A DNA stretch of 13,086 nucleotides, from positions 1-13,086 of the forward strand of contig JAITFV010000303.1 of NCBI GenBank assembly GCA_031281115.1. Reading direction: 5' to 3'. Made by a program: the position numbers and the translations under genes. Below, piece by piece: positions 1 to 5,802 of this stretch; the first letter of the stretch is position 1; each line of letters begins with the position of its first letter. Origin of the DNA: Oscillospiraceae bacterium. GTDB lineage: Bacteria > Bacillota > Clostridia > Oscillospirales > Ruminococcaceae. Under the pieces are notes generated by a model. It had not been told where the DNA came from. It did no database searches and was given only the letters and a program-made list of their open reading frames with translations.

Positions 1-67
1 TGCGCTCACGCAGCGGAAACCCGTTTAAATTGAAACTGTGGAACAGTTTTCAATTTAAACGATTATA
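1..67. repeat. Dispersed palindromic repeat, copy 1 (cut by window start)
   Basis: These 67 bases match 5451-5517 with a single difference (C at 22, T at 5472). The copy holds a hairpin at 23-60: a 17/18-base AT-rich stem with one bulged A and a GGA loop. Similarity stops after GATTATA at 67. The copy starts at the window edge, so the hairpins present left of the second copy may continue outside the window. No reading frame is evident. Confidence 0.9.
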
Positions 68-143
68 GTTAGTTAAATTTAGATTGGAATGATTAAAGCC
101 CTTGACTTGCAAATTAAAGCGATAGAAACCGAGAAATATGCGA

Positions 144-172
144 TTGACTTTTTCGCCGTTTTATGATATTAT
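144..172 (+). promoter_or_regulatory. Sigma-A type promoter
   Basis: TTGACT (144-149), a 17-base spacer and TATTAT (167-172). Transcription would start near 180 and run into the frameshifted membrane-protein gene at 230, and possibly on through the nicotinamidase remnant into nadE, since no terminator is seen before nadE. A small hairpin (ACGCTC / GAGCGT, 194-209) would lie in the leader. Confidence 0.7.
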
Positions 173-229
173 AAAGGAGCGAAAATATTTTCCACGCTCA
201 GCAGAGCGTAGTACATGGAGTTTATAAAC

Positions 230-680
230 ATGATGATATTAAACATAAAGAAAAGGTCGTTTACGTTTAAGTTGCTTTGGGCGTTTTTATTTCAAGTTGT
301 TTTTTATTTTTTATATTTTATTGTTACCGTCAGACCAGTTAGAGGGGGGTAATATCGCTCTTTTTAATTCAATAATTGTAATATCTTGCATACTCGGTAT
401 TTTATGGATAATTTATCTCGTAGACCAAATTAGATACTGGTTGATAACTCCCTTTGCACTTTATTTACTTGCTTTATTTTACAACAATCCCGATGCCGCA
501 TTGTCTTTTTCAGATGCGTCTAAGAGCGGAATAATGAGTTTTCCGGATAGATTTAGTACAGTTATAATATTTGTTCTTATTTTCTTTGCTCAATGTGTAG
601 TATGTATAATAAAGTGGATAGTAAAAGTGATTATTATTAATTCAAAATCTTATAAAAATAAAACCAACGCAACCGAGTAA
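230..680 (+). pseudogene. Small multi-pass membrane protein, frameshifted at a G6 run
   Basis: Translation from ATG 230 has a good site (GGAG at 217-220, 9 bases upstream). It gives a basic start (NIKKRSFTFK) and a hydrophobic helix, then meets TAA at 350 directly after six consecutive G (344-349). The frame that continues to 680 is open through the same G run and encodes further hydrophobic segments (roughly IIVISCILGILWIIYLV, LITPFALYLLALF, VIIFVLIFFAQCVVCII) and a polar Lys/Asn-rich tail. Removing one G would join them into a protein of about 150 residues with about four membrane helices. The alternative, a TTG start at 297 for the second frame alone, has no ribosome binding site and a poor N-terminus. 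The family is not recognised. The break may be a true mutation, a phase-variable tract or a sequencing error. Confidence 0.65.
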
Positions 681-699
681 TCATTAATAAAAATCTAAC

Positions 700-913
700 A
701 TGGTAAAAGCGAAAATCGAGCAGTATAAACAGAACGGCGATAAAATCATACTAACCCGCGATACGCACGGAATCGACTACTACAATACGCAGGAAGGCAG
801 ACTTCTGCCCAAACACCGGCAATGGCACCGATTTTTTCAATGATATAAGAAGAATCGAGAACGCTTTGCTCACTATGAAATCATGTCAGATTGAGGTAAT
901 AAACGATGATTAA
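700..913 (+). pseudogene. pncA: Nicotinamidase (PncA-like) remnant, internally deleted
   Basis: An ORF from ATG 700 reads VKAKIEQYKQNGDKIILTRD then THGIDYYNTQEGRLLPKH. This matches the nicotinamidase segment around the TRDTH and NTQEG..LP.H motifs, where family members bind metal. It runs to a stop at about 843. In another frame, just downstream, RIENALLTMKSCQIEVINDD ends at TAA 911-913 and matches the family C-terminus (MK.CQ.E). Missing are the N-terminal stretch with the catalytic Asp and about 100 central residues including the catalytic Cys, so it cannot be functional. The two pieces lie in different frames, consistent with an internal deletion. Its stop overlaps the nadE start by 8 bases, which suggests that pncA and nadE were once translationally coupled. 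PncA converts nicotinamide to nicotinate, feeding the pathway that NadE completes. Confidence 0.8.
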
Positions 914-1637
914 TACCGGGGAAATAAAAAACCGAATAGTGCAGTGGATTGCAGATTATTTTAAGAAGAATGCAAGTCCTGACACCAAAGCCGTCATCGG
1001 TATCAGCGGCGGGAAAGACAGCTCAATCATTGCAGCACTTTGTGTTGAAGCGCTCGGCAAAGAGCGCGTTTTCGGCGTTCTCCTGCCGCAGGGCAGGCAG
1101 CACGATTTTGACGTGTCTTATGATTTATGTAAAACCCTCGGTGTTTCTTATATTGAATTAAACATTGAAAAATCGGTTAATGCTTTGTATGACGGCATTA
1201 TAGCAGCCGGGCAAGCGCTCAACGATATCGCAGTTTTCAACACGCCTGCACGGATTCGCATGACCGCGCTTTATGCAGTAAGCGCAGTCATTTGCGGCAG
1301 GGTCGCCAATACCGGCAATCTCAGTGAAGATTACGTCGGCTACTCTACCAAGTTCGGTGATTCGGCGGGCGATTTCAGCCCGCTGTCTGATTTAACAGTC
1401 ACGGAAGTTAAAGCCGTCGGATACGAAACCGGACTTCCCGCCCGATTCATTGATAAAGTTCCGCTGGACGGACTCTGCGGAAAAACAGACGAGGATAATC
1501 TCGGCTTCTCTTATAAGATTTTGGATAAATATATCCGCGAGGGAGTTTGTGAAGATGAGGTTGTAAAACGGGAAATTGACAAGCTTCACGCGCAAAGCCG
1601 ACATAAATATACACCGCTGCCGGCTTTTAAACTTTAG
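906..1637 (+). CDS. nadE: NAD synthetase, ammonia-dependent type
   Basis: NadE catalyses the last step of NAD synthesis, amidating nicotinate adenine dinucleotide with ATP in the cytoplasm. The 243-residue product has the N-type ATP pyrophosphatase loop SGGKDSS (34-40), the conserved TGNLSEDYVGYSTKFGDSAGDFSPL block (136-160) and VPLDGLCGKTDEDNLGFSY near the C-terminus. There is no glutaminase domain, so it should use free ammonia, and the length is normal for the single-domain class. The start ATG 906 lies inside the last codons of the decayed nicotinamidase; only a weak GAGG (893-896) precedes it. With that gene broken, initiation may depend on residual translation of the remnant's C-terminal frame or on this weak site. 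No terminator is visible between 680 and 1637, so it may share the promoter at 144-172. The gene itself looks intact. Confidence 0.96.
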   Translation: MINTGEIKNRIVQWIADYFKKNASPDTKAVIGISGGKDSSIIAALCVEALGKERVFGVLLPQGRQHDFDVSYDLCKTLGVSYIELNIEKSVNALYDGIIAAGQALNDIAVFNTPARIRMTALYAVSAVICGRVANTGNLSEDYVGYSTKFGDSAGDFSPLSDLTVTEVKAVGYETGLPARFIDKVPLDGLCGKTDEDNLGFSYKILDKYIREGVCEDEVVKREIDKLHAQSRHKYTPLPAFKL

Positions 1638-1695
1638 AATTATTTAGAATGCACGGATAATGCTTATGATGTTCATTTTTAGAGAGGTGAGTATA

Positions 1696-2211
1696 TTGAA
1701 CAGAAATGAATTTTATGAAATGATTTTTAAGAAATATTTACACATCGTTAAAAATATAGTAAAAGCCACAATATACTCACGGAATCTCGCCGATATAGAG
1801 GATTGCGTGCAAAATGTCTTGGTTGCGGCTCTTCAGAAGCAAGATTTGCAAGCACACCCGAACATCGAGGGCTGGCTTTACATAACAGGCAGGAACATAG
1901 CCATGCAGTTCAACCGCGAGCATCTGCGGCGAGAAAAGATTATTAACACCGATGATGTTGAATTGTCCGAAAGCGGATTCACAGACAGACTGATTGAAGA
2001 TATTGAATTTGAACGGCTGAAAGAACAGGATTGTATACAAAATGTTTTAGGTGCGCTCTCGAAAACCGAAAAGCACTTTTTTTATTTAAGGTATATAAAG
2101 AAATACAGCAATGGGCAAATCAGCACTATGACAGGAAAAACAGAGGCTGCGGTACGTGTCAGATATACTCGACTCAAAGAAAAGATAAAAAATCTTATAA
2201 AAAATATGTAA
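1696..2211 (+). CDS. RNA polymerase sigma factor, ECF type
   Basis: A 171-residue sigma-70 family protein of extracytoplasmic-function size. Region 2 covers about residues 10-80: LADIEDCVQNVLVAAL, then EGWLYITGRNIAMQFNREHL, the -10 recognition helix area. A linker follows, then region 4 at about 118-171 with a helix-turn-helix (LSKTEKHFFYLRYIKKYSNG, then AAVRVRYTRLKEKIKN) for -35 recognition. The start chosen is TTG 1696, because AGAGAGGTGA (1681-1690) lies 5 bases before it; ATG codons at 1660-1672 lie upstream of that site and have none of their own. It is followed 56 bases later by a membrane anti-sigma-like gene, then a secreted protein gene, the usual arrangement for a sigma factor released by an envelope signal. 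Its own stop codon lies inside the first copy of the shared upstream motif. Confidence 0.88.
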   Translation: MNRNEFYEMIFKKYLHIVKNIVKATIYSRNLADIEDCVQNVLVAALQKQDLQAHPNIEGWLYITGRNIAMQFNREHLRREKIINTDDVELSESGFTDRLIEDIEFERLKEQDCIQNVLGALSKTEKHFFYLRYIKKYSNGQISTMTGKTEAAVRVRYTRLKEKIKNLIKNM

Positions 2212-2231
2212 CAAATGCGTTTTCGTGTGAT
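2207..2231 (+). promoter_or_regulatory. Candidate ECF sigma promoter motif, copy 1
   Basis: TGTAACAAATG at 2207-2217, then TGTGAT at 2226-2231, with 13 bases between TGTAAC and TGTGAT. The same arrangement occurs at 3088-3112, upstream of the next gene. TGTAAC resembles the -35 element of several Gram-positive ECF sigma factors; the 13-base gap is shorter than their usual spacing. It would drive the anti-sigma-like gene at 2268. It overlaps the sigma gene stop codon (2209-2211). Confidence 0.5.
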
Positions 2232-2267
2232 TAATAACATGAAGACTAAAACGGGAGAGGGATTATT

Positions 2268-3080
2268 ATGCCGAAAAAATATAATGAACTTACTTTGGAA
2301 GAATTACGTGCGCTTCTTTTAAGAGGCGAGCTTATACACAAAAACATGGAACAGGAAGACTACGTTATTCTTATGGAAAAAGAGTTTGAAGCGGCAGAAC
2401 CCGACAATGATGTCATAAGGATTTGCGCCCTTGCCCTCGGAAAATACGATGATTATAATGAGCTTGATGAAATTAACATTGATATTAACGAGTTAATTAA
2501 TAAAACCGCCCCGAAAACATCTTCAATAAAGTTAAAAATCAAGCGTTCTCTGCTTATTGCCGCCGCAATAACCGCAGCCCTCTCGATTACACAGCTTGTT
2601 GCAGCGGCGTTCGGGTTCAACATCTTAGGATATATTTTCAATTTTGAGCAGGAACGGCTCGTTGCCGAATATAATCCCGGACCGGATTATGACGCAACCG
2701 GCGAAATGACTTTTGAAATCTATGACGCCTTCTCCGATGTCCCTGCCGCTATGACGATTTTTGTTCCGCAAGCAATAATTGAGGATTTTTCATTCTCCTA
2801 TGCTTCTTCTCTTAATATCGGAAATAATATTTTCGCCTATAAATTTGTGTTTACACGCGATGATGCTGTTTTATCATTTCACATTGATAAAGGCATGGAT
2901 GTCTATATACAAAAAGAGGAGGACTTCTTGGAGGAATACAGCGCAAGCGGCAAAGATTTCACAATTTACAGAGATTTTGAGCAGTTTTATAAGGTGACTT
3001 GGATTGAAAACGGACATCTGTTTGATATAGGTGTAAACCTGCCGCTTGAGGAAATTAAAAATACTTTAGAAAAATTTTAA
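2268..3080 (+). CDS. Membrane-anchored anti-sigma-like protein, DUF4367-type C-terminus
   Basis: A 270-residue protein. Residues 1-90 are acidic and probably cytoplasmic, in the position where an anti-sigma factor binds its sigma. One membrane helix follows at about 94-120 (RSLLIAAAITAALSITQLVA), preceded by Lys/Arg, then an extracellular domain at about 125-270. Its end (KVTWIENGHLFDIGVNLPLE then EIKNTLEKF) resembles the DUF4367 domain found in clostridial proteins encoded beside ECF sigma factors. The start ATG 2268 has a purine-rich GGGAGAGGG (2253-2261) upstream. It lies directly after the sigma gene and before the secreted protein gene. The inferred role is to hold the sigma factor at the membrane until an envelope signal arrives. 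The anti-sigma role rests on gene order and topology; no ZAS-type zinc motif is seen. Confidence 0.7.
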   Translation: MPKKYNELTLEELRALLLRGELIHKNMEQEDYVILMEKEFEAAEPDNDVIRICALALGKYDDYNELDEINIDINELINKTAPKTSSIKLKIKRSLLIAAAITAALSITQLVAAAFGFNILGYIFNFEQERLVAEYNPGPDYDATGEMTFEIYDAFSDVPAAMTIFVPQAIIEDFSFSYASSLNIGNNIFAYKFVFTRDDAVLSFHIDKGMDVYIQKEEDFLEEYSASGKDFTIYRDFEQFYKVTWIENGHLFDIGVNLPLEEIKNTLEKF

Positions 3081-3087
3081 ATTTTTA

Positions 3088-3112
3088 TGTAACAAATGGA
3101 TTTGGACGTGAT
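3088..3112 (+). promoter_or_regulatory. Candidate ECF sigma promoter motif, copy 2
   Basis: TGTAACAAATG at 3088-3098 and CGTGAT at 3107-3112, with the same 13-base gap as copy 1. The motif begins 8 bases after the anti-sigma-like stop codon and 63 bases before the secreted-protein start. The intervening bases differ between copies, which argues against a simple recent duplication. Confidence 0.55.
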
Positions 3113-3150
3113 ATATAGGTAGAAGAATAATTTCAGGAGGAGAAAATAAT

Positions 3151-5370
3151 ATGAAAAAACGTATTCTATCTATGCTTGTAACGGCAGCAATGGTTTTCTC
3201 GGCGGCAGCGGTGATGCCGGTGACGGCAGGTGCAGATTTAAGCGGAGCACTTCACGACTTCAGCGGAACCTGCGGTTTCTGCGACGGTACACTCGTGCGG
3301 CGCGACCTCGGTAAGTTTACTTCGGTTCGTTTGAGAAGCGGCGGTGCAGGAAGCGGTGCAGGCGGCGGCAACCCTTTTGACGGCTGGGCTTTCGACACGC
3401 CTAATATGTCAAGGGCAGGCTGGGAAACTTACAATGACACCTGGGAACATGCAATCACCCCCGTGACCTCTGCCGAACTGCAATCTGCCGAGTATCTGGT
3501 GCTTGAAGTTGACCGCCCGATGAAATCTTCGATTCATTTTGCGAGCAACATACTCGACCCTCATACACGTTTTACGCCGGAGCAGGTGTTCGACGGACAG
3601 AACACTATAATGATTCCCATGTCAATGATTGGTGGACGCGCGCAATTCCTCAACAGGGATATTAGCTCTTTTGACGGCTTTTTAAGGATAGAATTTGCTT
3701 ACGCCAACGCCCCTGAAACAAACTCAAATTCTCTTGACAGGCTTGGGGATGTATCCGCGCTCGGTGTTACTGCGGCTTACATTCTGCTGCGTGACGACTG
3801 CGAGGGTGACAAAGTTTCAACGCCTTTAATTTCTGCACAGGATAGAGAGTGGACACGGACTTTTTATCTCGCGAGCGAAACAAGAGGCGCTTCGATTTAT
3901 TACACTCTTGACGGCTCAACGCCAAGTTCGCTTTCAACGCCTTACAAGGGGAATCTAATAAATCTTCCGCAAGGAAAAACCACTACAATCAAAGCAATCG
4001 CAATAAAAGACGCCATGGAGGACAGCGAAATACTAACCGCCACGTTTGCGATTCCGTCTGCAAACGCTACTACCGCCGGCGGTCCTGGTGTCCTTCCCAG
4101 TGTTGGGGGATGGCGAGTTTTCTCAATTTCATTTAATCTGAACGGCGGAACTTCATCAGCTATAAATAACAGAACGACAGATGCAAACGGCAGAATCACA
4201 CTTCCCGCTGCACCTACGAGAGCAGGTTATACTTTTGCGGGCTGGTTCACAGCCGCGGCAGGCGGCACACGGACAGAGGCAGACAGAGTATACACGGCAG
4301 ATACTGCACTTTTTGCACAGTGGACAGCGAATCAAGTTCAGTCTCAGCCTGTAATTGCACATAAATTCACTACCGCCGATGCGTTGAATATTCTGCGCTA
4401 TGTTGCAGGTATAGTCACACTGACTGACGAGCAGCGGGAAAGGTACGGCATTAACGGCGGCGGTAATATTACCACTGCTAATGCGTTGCGCATACTGCAA
4501 ATCGTTGCGGGGCTTGAAGAGCTGCCCGAACCCGAATCGGAAACCACGCCGGCGCCTATGGGCAGAGTTTCAGGGGCTGCCGGCGATAGCGGCAGAGCGC
4601 CGCAGGGCAGCGGTTCCGGCGGCGGAGGTAGTGCGGGTGCAGGTGGTGGCGGTAATGAAGGCTTTGACCGGGAAAATCGCGACCCTTGGGCTGAATATCT
4701 CAATATCAGAAGCCATACGCGGTGGCCTAATGCAACCCTCTGGGCAAACCTTGACGGAACTTTCCCTGTCAGAGAATACCCGAAGCCATATACCCCTCCC
4801 TCCATTTTGCCCTCGAATCCCGATAATGAAAACAGCAGCGGCGACAGCGACAGAGGTTCGGGCGGAAGCGGAGGAGGAGGAGGCGGGGGTCCACCGCCGC
4901 CGGTTCTTCCGCAGTTCAGAAACCTCGGTGAGCTTTTCACAAGGTTTCTCTCCGCAGAACACAGAATTACCGATACCGGTGCCGGCTTTACTTTTTCAAA
5001 ACCCGAGCGCGACAGATTTGATTATATTGTTCCGGTCAATGTTGAATTTATGAACATTGAGTTTATTAATGATAACGCCGAAAAAGCACTGCCGATTTTC
5101 AGCTTGCTCTCATCGTGGAGGAATGTTACTTATTACAATAGGGATGACGACAGTGAAATAGACGAAATGTATTTTTGGACGAACCTTTATGTTTACGGTC
5201 AGATAAATATAACAATTACCACAAATAACCTCACTTCTGTTGATATAGTTCTCTGGCCCTGGGATGAGATTTTCGTCTATGTGAGCGGGTATGATGGTGC
5301 TTTCATGGCTAAAGTCGAAAGCGGAACTTTTGAGAAGTTGCTTTCGTATCTTATACTGTTATCCATTTAA
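3151..5370 (+). CDS. Large secreted multidomain protein (chitobiase-C-like, InlB repeat, dockerin-like)
   Basis: A 739-residue exported protein. The start ATG 3151 follows AGGAGG (3135-3140) by 10 bases. Residues 1-28 form a signal peptide (KKR, hydrophobic core, AGA before D29). Residues 29-222 are unassigned, with a CGFC pair (41-44) and a Gly-rich patch near 64-73. About 224-301 resembles a chitobiase C-terminal-type domain (IYYTLDGSTPSS). About 325-394 is an InlB/Listeria-Bacteroides repeat (FNLNGGTSSAINN ... PTRAGYTFAGWF ... FAQWTAN). About 404-456 holds two dockerin-like helices (TTADALNILRYVAGI and TTANALRILQIVAGL), but the usual Asp-rich calcium loops are degenerate (INGGGN), so classical cohesin binding is doubtful. 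Two low-complexity Gly/Ser/Pro linkers (about 471-504 and 562-585) precede an unrecognised C-terminal domain (586-739). No LPXTG or membrane anchor is seen. It is probably the surface output of the adjacent sigma system. Confidence 0.85.
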   Translation: MKKRILSMLVTAAMVFSAAAVMPVTAGADLSGALHDFSGTCGFCDGTLVRRDLGKFTSVRLRSGGAGSGAGGGNPFDGWAFDTPNMSRAGWETYNDTWEHAITPVTSAELQSAEYLVLEVDRPMKSSIHFASNILDPHTRFTPEQVFDGQNTIMIPMSMIGGRAQFLNRDISSFDGFLRIEFAYANAPETNSNSLDRLGDVSALGVTAAYILLRDDCEGDKVSTPLISAQDREWTRTFYLASETRGASIYYTLDGSTPSSLSTPYKGNLINLPQGKTTTIKAIAIKDAMEDSEILTATFAIPSANATTAGGPGVLPSVGGWRVFSISFNLNGGTSSAINNRTTDANGRITLPAAPTRAGYTFAGWFTAAAGGTRTEADRVYTADTALFAQWTANQVQSQPVIAHKFTTADALNILRYVAGIVTLTDEQRERYGINGGGNITTANALRILQIVAGLEELPEPESETTPAPMGRVSGAAGDSGRAPQGSGSGGGGSAGAGGGGNEGFDRENRDPWAEYLNIRSHTRWPNATLWANLDGTFPVREYPKPYTPPSILPSNPDNENSSGDSDRGSGGSGGGGGGGPPPPVLPQFRNLGELFTRFLSAEHRITDTGAGFTFSKPERDRFDYIVPVNVEFMNIEFINDNAEKALPIFSLLSSWRNVTYYNRDDDSEIDEMYFWTNLYVYGQINITITTNNLTSVDIVLWPWDEIFVYVSGYDGAFMAKVESGTFEKLLSYLILLSI

Positions 5371-5384
5371 GAAGTGGATATAGT

Positions 5385-5423
5385 CCTTTAACTTAAAAAG
5401 CGTTTCGCTTTTTAAGTTAAAGG
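5385..5423 (+). terminator. Long hairpin after the secreted-protein gene (possible terminator)
   Basis: CTTTAACTTAAAAAGCG (5386-5402) pairs perfectly with 5406-5422 across a TTT loop, extended by C5385-G5423. It lies 15 bases after the stop codon, where a terminator would be expected, but it is followed by GGGGC, not a T run. It may be a terminator of weak form, a 3' stabiliser, or simply the first palindrome of the repeat chain. Confidence 0.5.
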
Positions 5424-5517
5424 GGCTTGCGCTGTTGCGACAGCGCCCGCTGCGCTCACGCAGCGGAAACCTGTTTAAATTGAAACTGTGGAACAGTTTT
5501 CAATTTAAACGATTATA
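5385..5517. repeat. Chain of four hairpins; dispersed repeat copy 2
   Basis: Four adjacent palindromes: a 17-18 bp stem at 5385-5423; GCGCTGT TGCG ACAGCGC at 5429-5446; CCGCTGCG CTCA CGCAGCGG at 5447-5466; and the AT-rich long hairpin at 5473-5510. The portion 5451-5517 matches 1-67 except for one base. The second and third hairpins abut without spacing. The array is non-coding. It might be a REP/MITE-like element or a structured RNA segment. After it, 5518-5634 contains no gene that can be supported; it includes a CGCTGTCGCAG stretch reminiscent of hairpin two. Confidence 0.85.
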
Positions 5518-5634
5518 ACAGGGTTCCGCGCTGTCGCAGTACACCCATACACAGTTAGGAATTGCCAAAAACAACCGTATTTTTGCAAAAAAGAAAAACC
5601 CATGAAACCGCAGTATCAAAGGCTTTACAGTACA

Positions 5635-5707
5635 AGCTGAGAATCGGACTCGAACCGACGACCTGCTGATTACGAATCAGCTGCTCTACCAACTGAGCTA
5701 TCCCAGC
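5635..5707 (-). tRNA. tRNA-Thr (anticodon CGT)
   Basis: Read on the minus strand it starts GCTGGGA TA GCTC and ends TCTCAGC T, 73 nt. The acceptor stem GCTGGGA/TCTCAGC has one G-U pair. The D-arm GCTC..GAGC, the anticodon arm GCTGA TTCGTAA TCAGC with anticodon CGT (codon ACG), and the T-arm GTCGG TTCGAGT CCGAT all fold correctly. CCA is not encoded. Downstream (minus strand) a T-rich stretch, rev-comp of about 5581-5600, may end transcription, but no convincing stem is seen. Confidence 0.97.
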
Positions 5708-5718
5708 AAAAATTGCTA

Positions 5719-5747
5719 TTGCAAAAAGCAAAAAAAAATGCTATACT
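5719..5747 (+). promoter_or_regulatory. Sigma-A type promoter for the SipW-like gene
   Basis: TTGCAA (5719-5724), a 17-base spacer and TATACT (5742-5747), giving a start near 5754 and a leader of about 50 bases before GTG 5803. It overlaps the antiparallel tRNA promoter: its -10 is 2 bases from the other promoter's -10. Confidence 0.65.
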
Positions 5748-5749
5748 AT

Positions 5750-5778
5750 ATTTTACAGTAGATTTTGTTTTTTGTCAA
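5750..5778 (-). promoter_or_regulatory. Sigma-A type promoter for tRNA-Thr
   Basis: On the minus strand TTGACA (plus 5773-5778), a 17-base spacer and TAAAAT (plus 5750-5755). It starts near 5743 and reads into the tRNA at 5707. The -35 is a perfect consensus, as expected for a tRNA gene. Confidence 0.8.
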
Positions 5779-5802
5779 TAGATAAAATTTCTGGGAAAAG
5801 GA

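Noticed and set aside
1392..1604. Minus-strand frame inside nadE
   Set aside because: It is a shadow of a strongly conserved enzyme gene and has no start signal.
4398..4940. Minus-strand proline-rich open frame inside the secreted-protein gene
   Set aside because: It is the antisense image of the Gly-rich linkers, with no start signal, and the plus-strand gene has a signal peptide and recognisable domains.
5635..5707. tRNA-Thr as an integration site, with an att duplicate at the far side
   Set aside because: No copy of the tRNA 3' end is found near 1-230, and no integrase gene is present.
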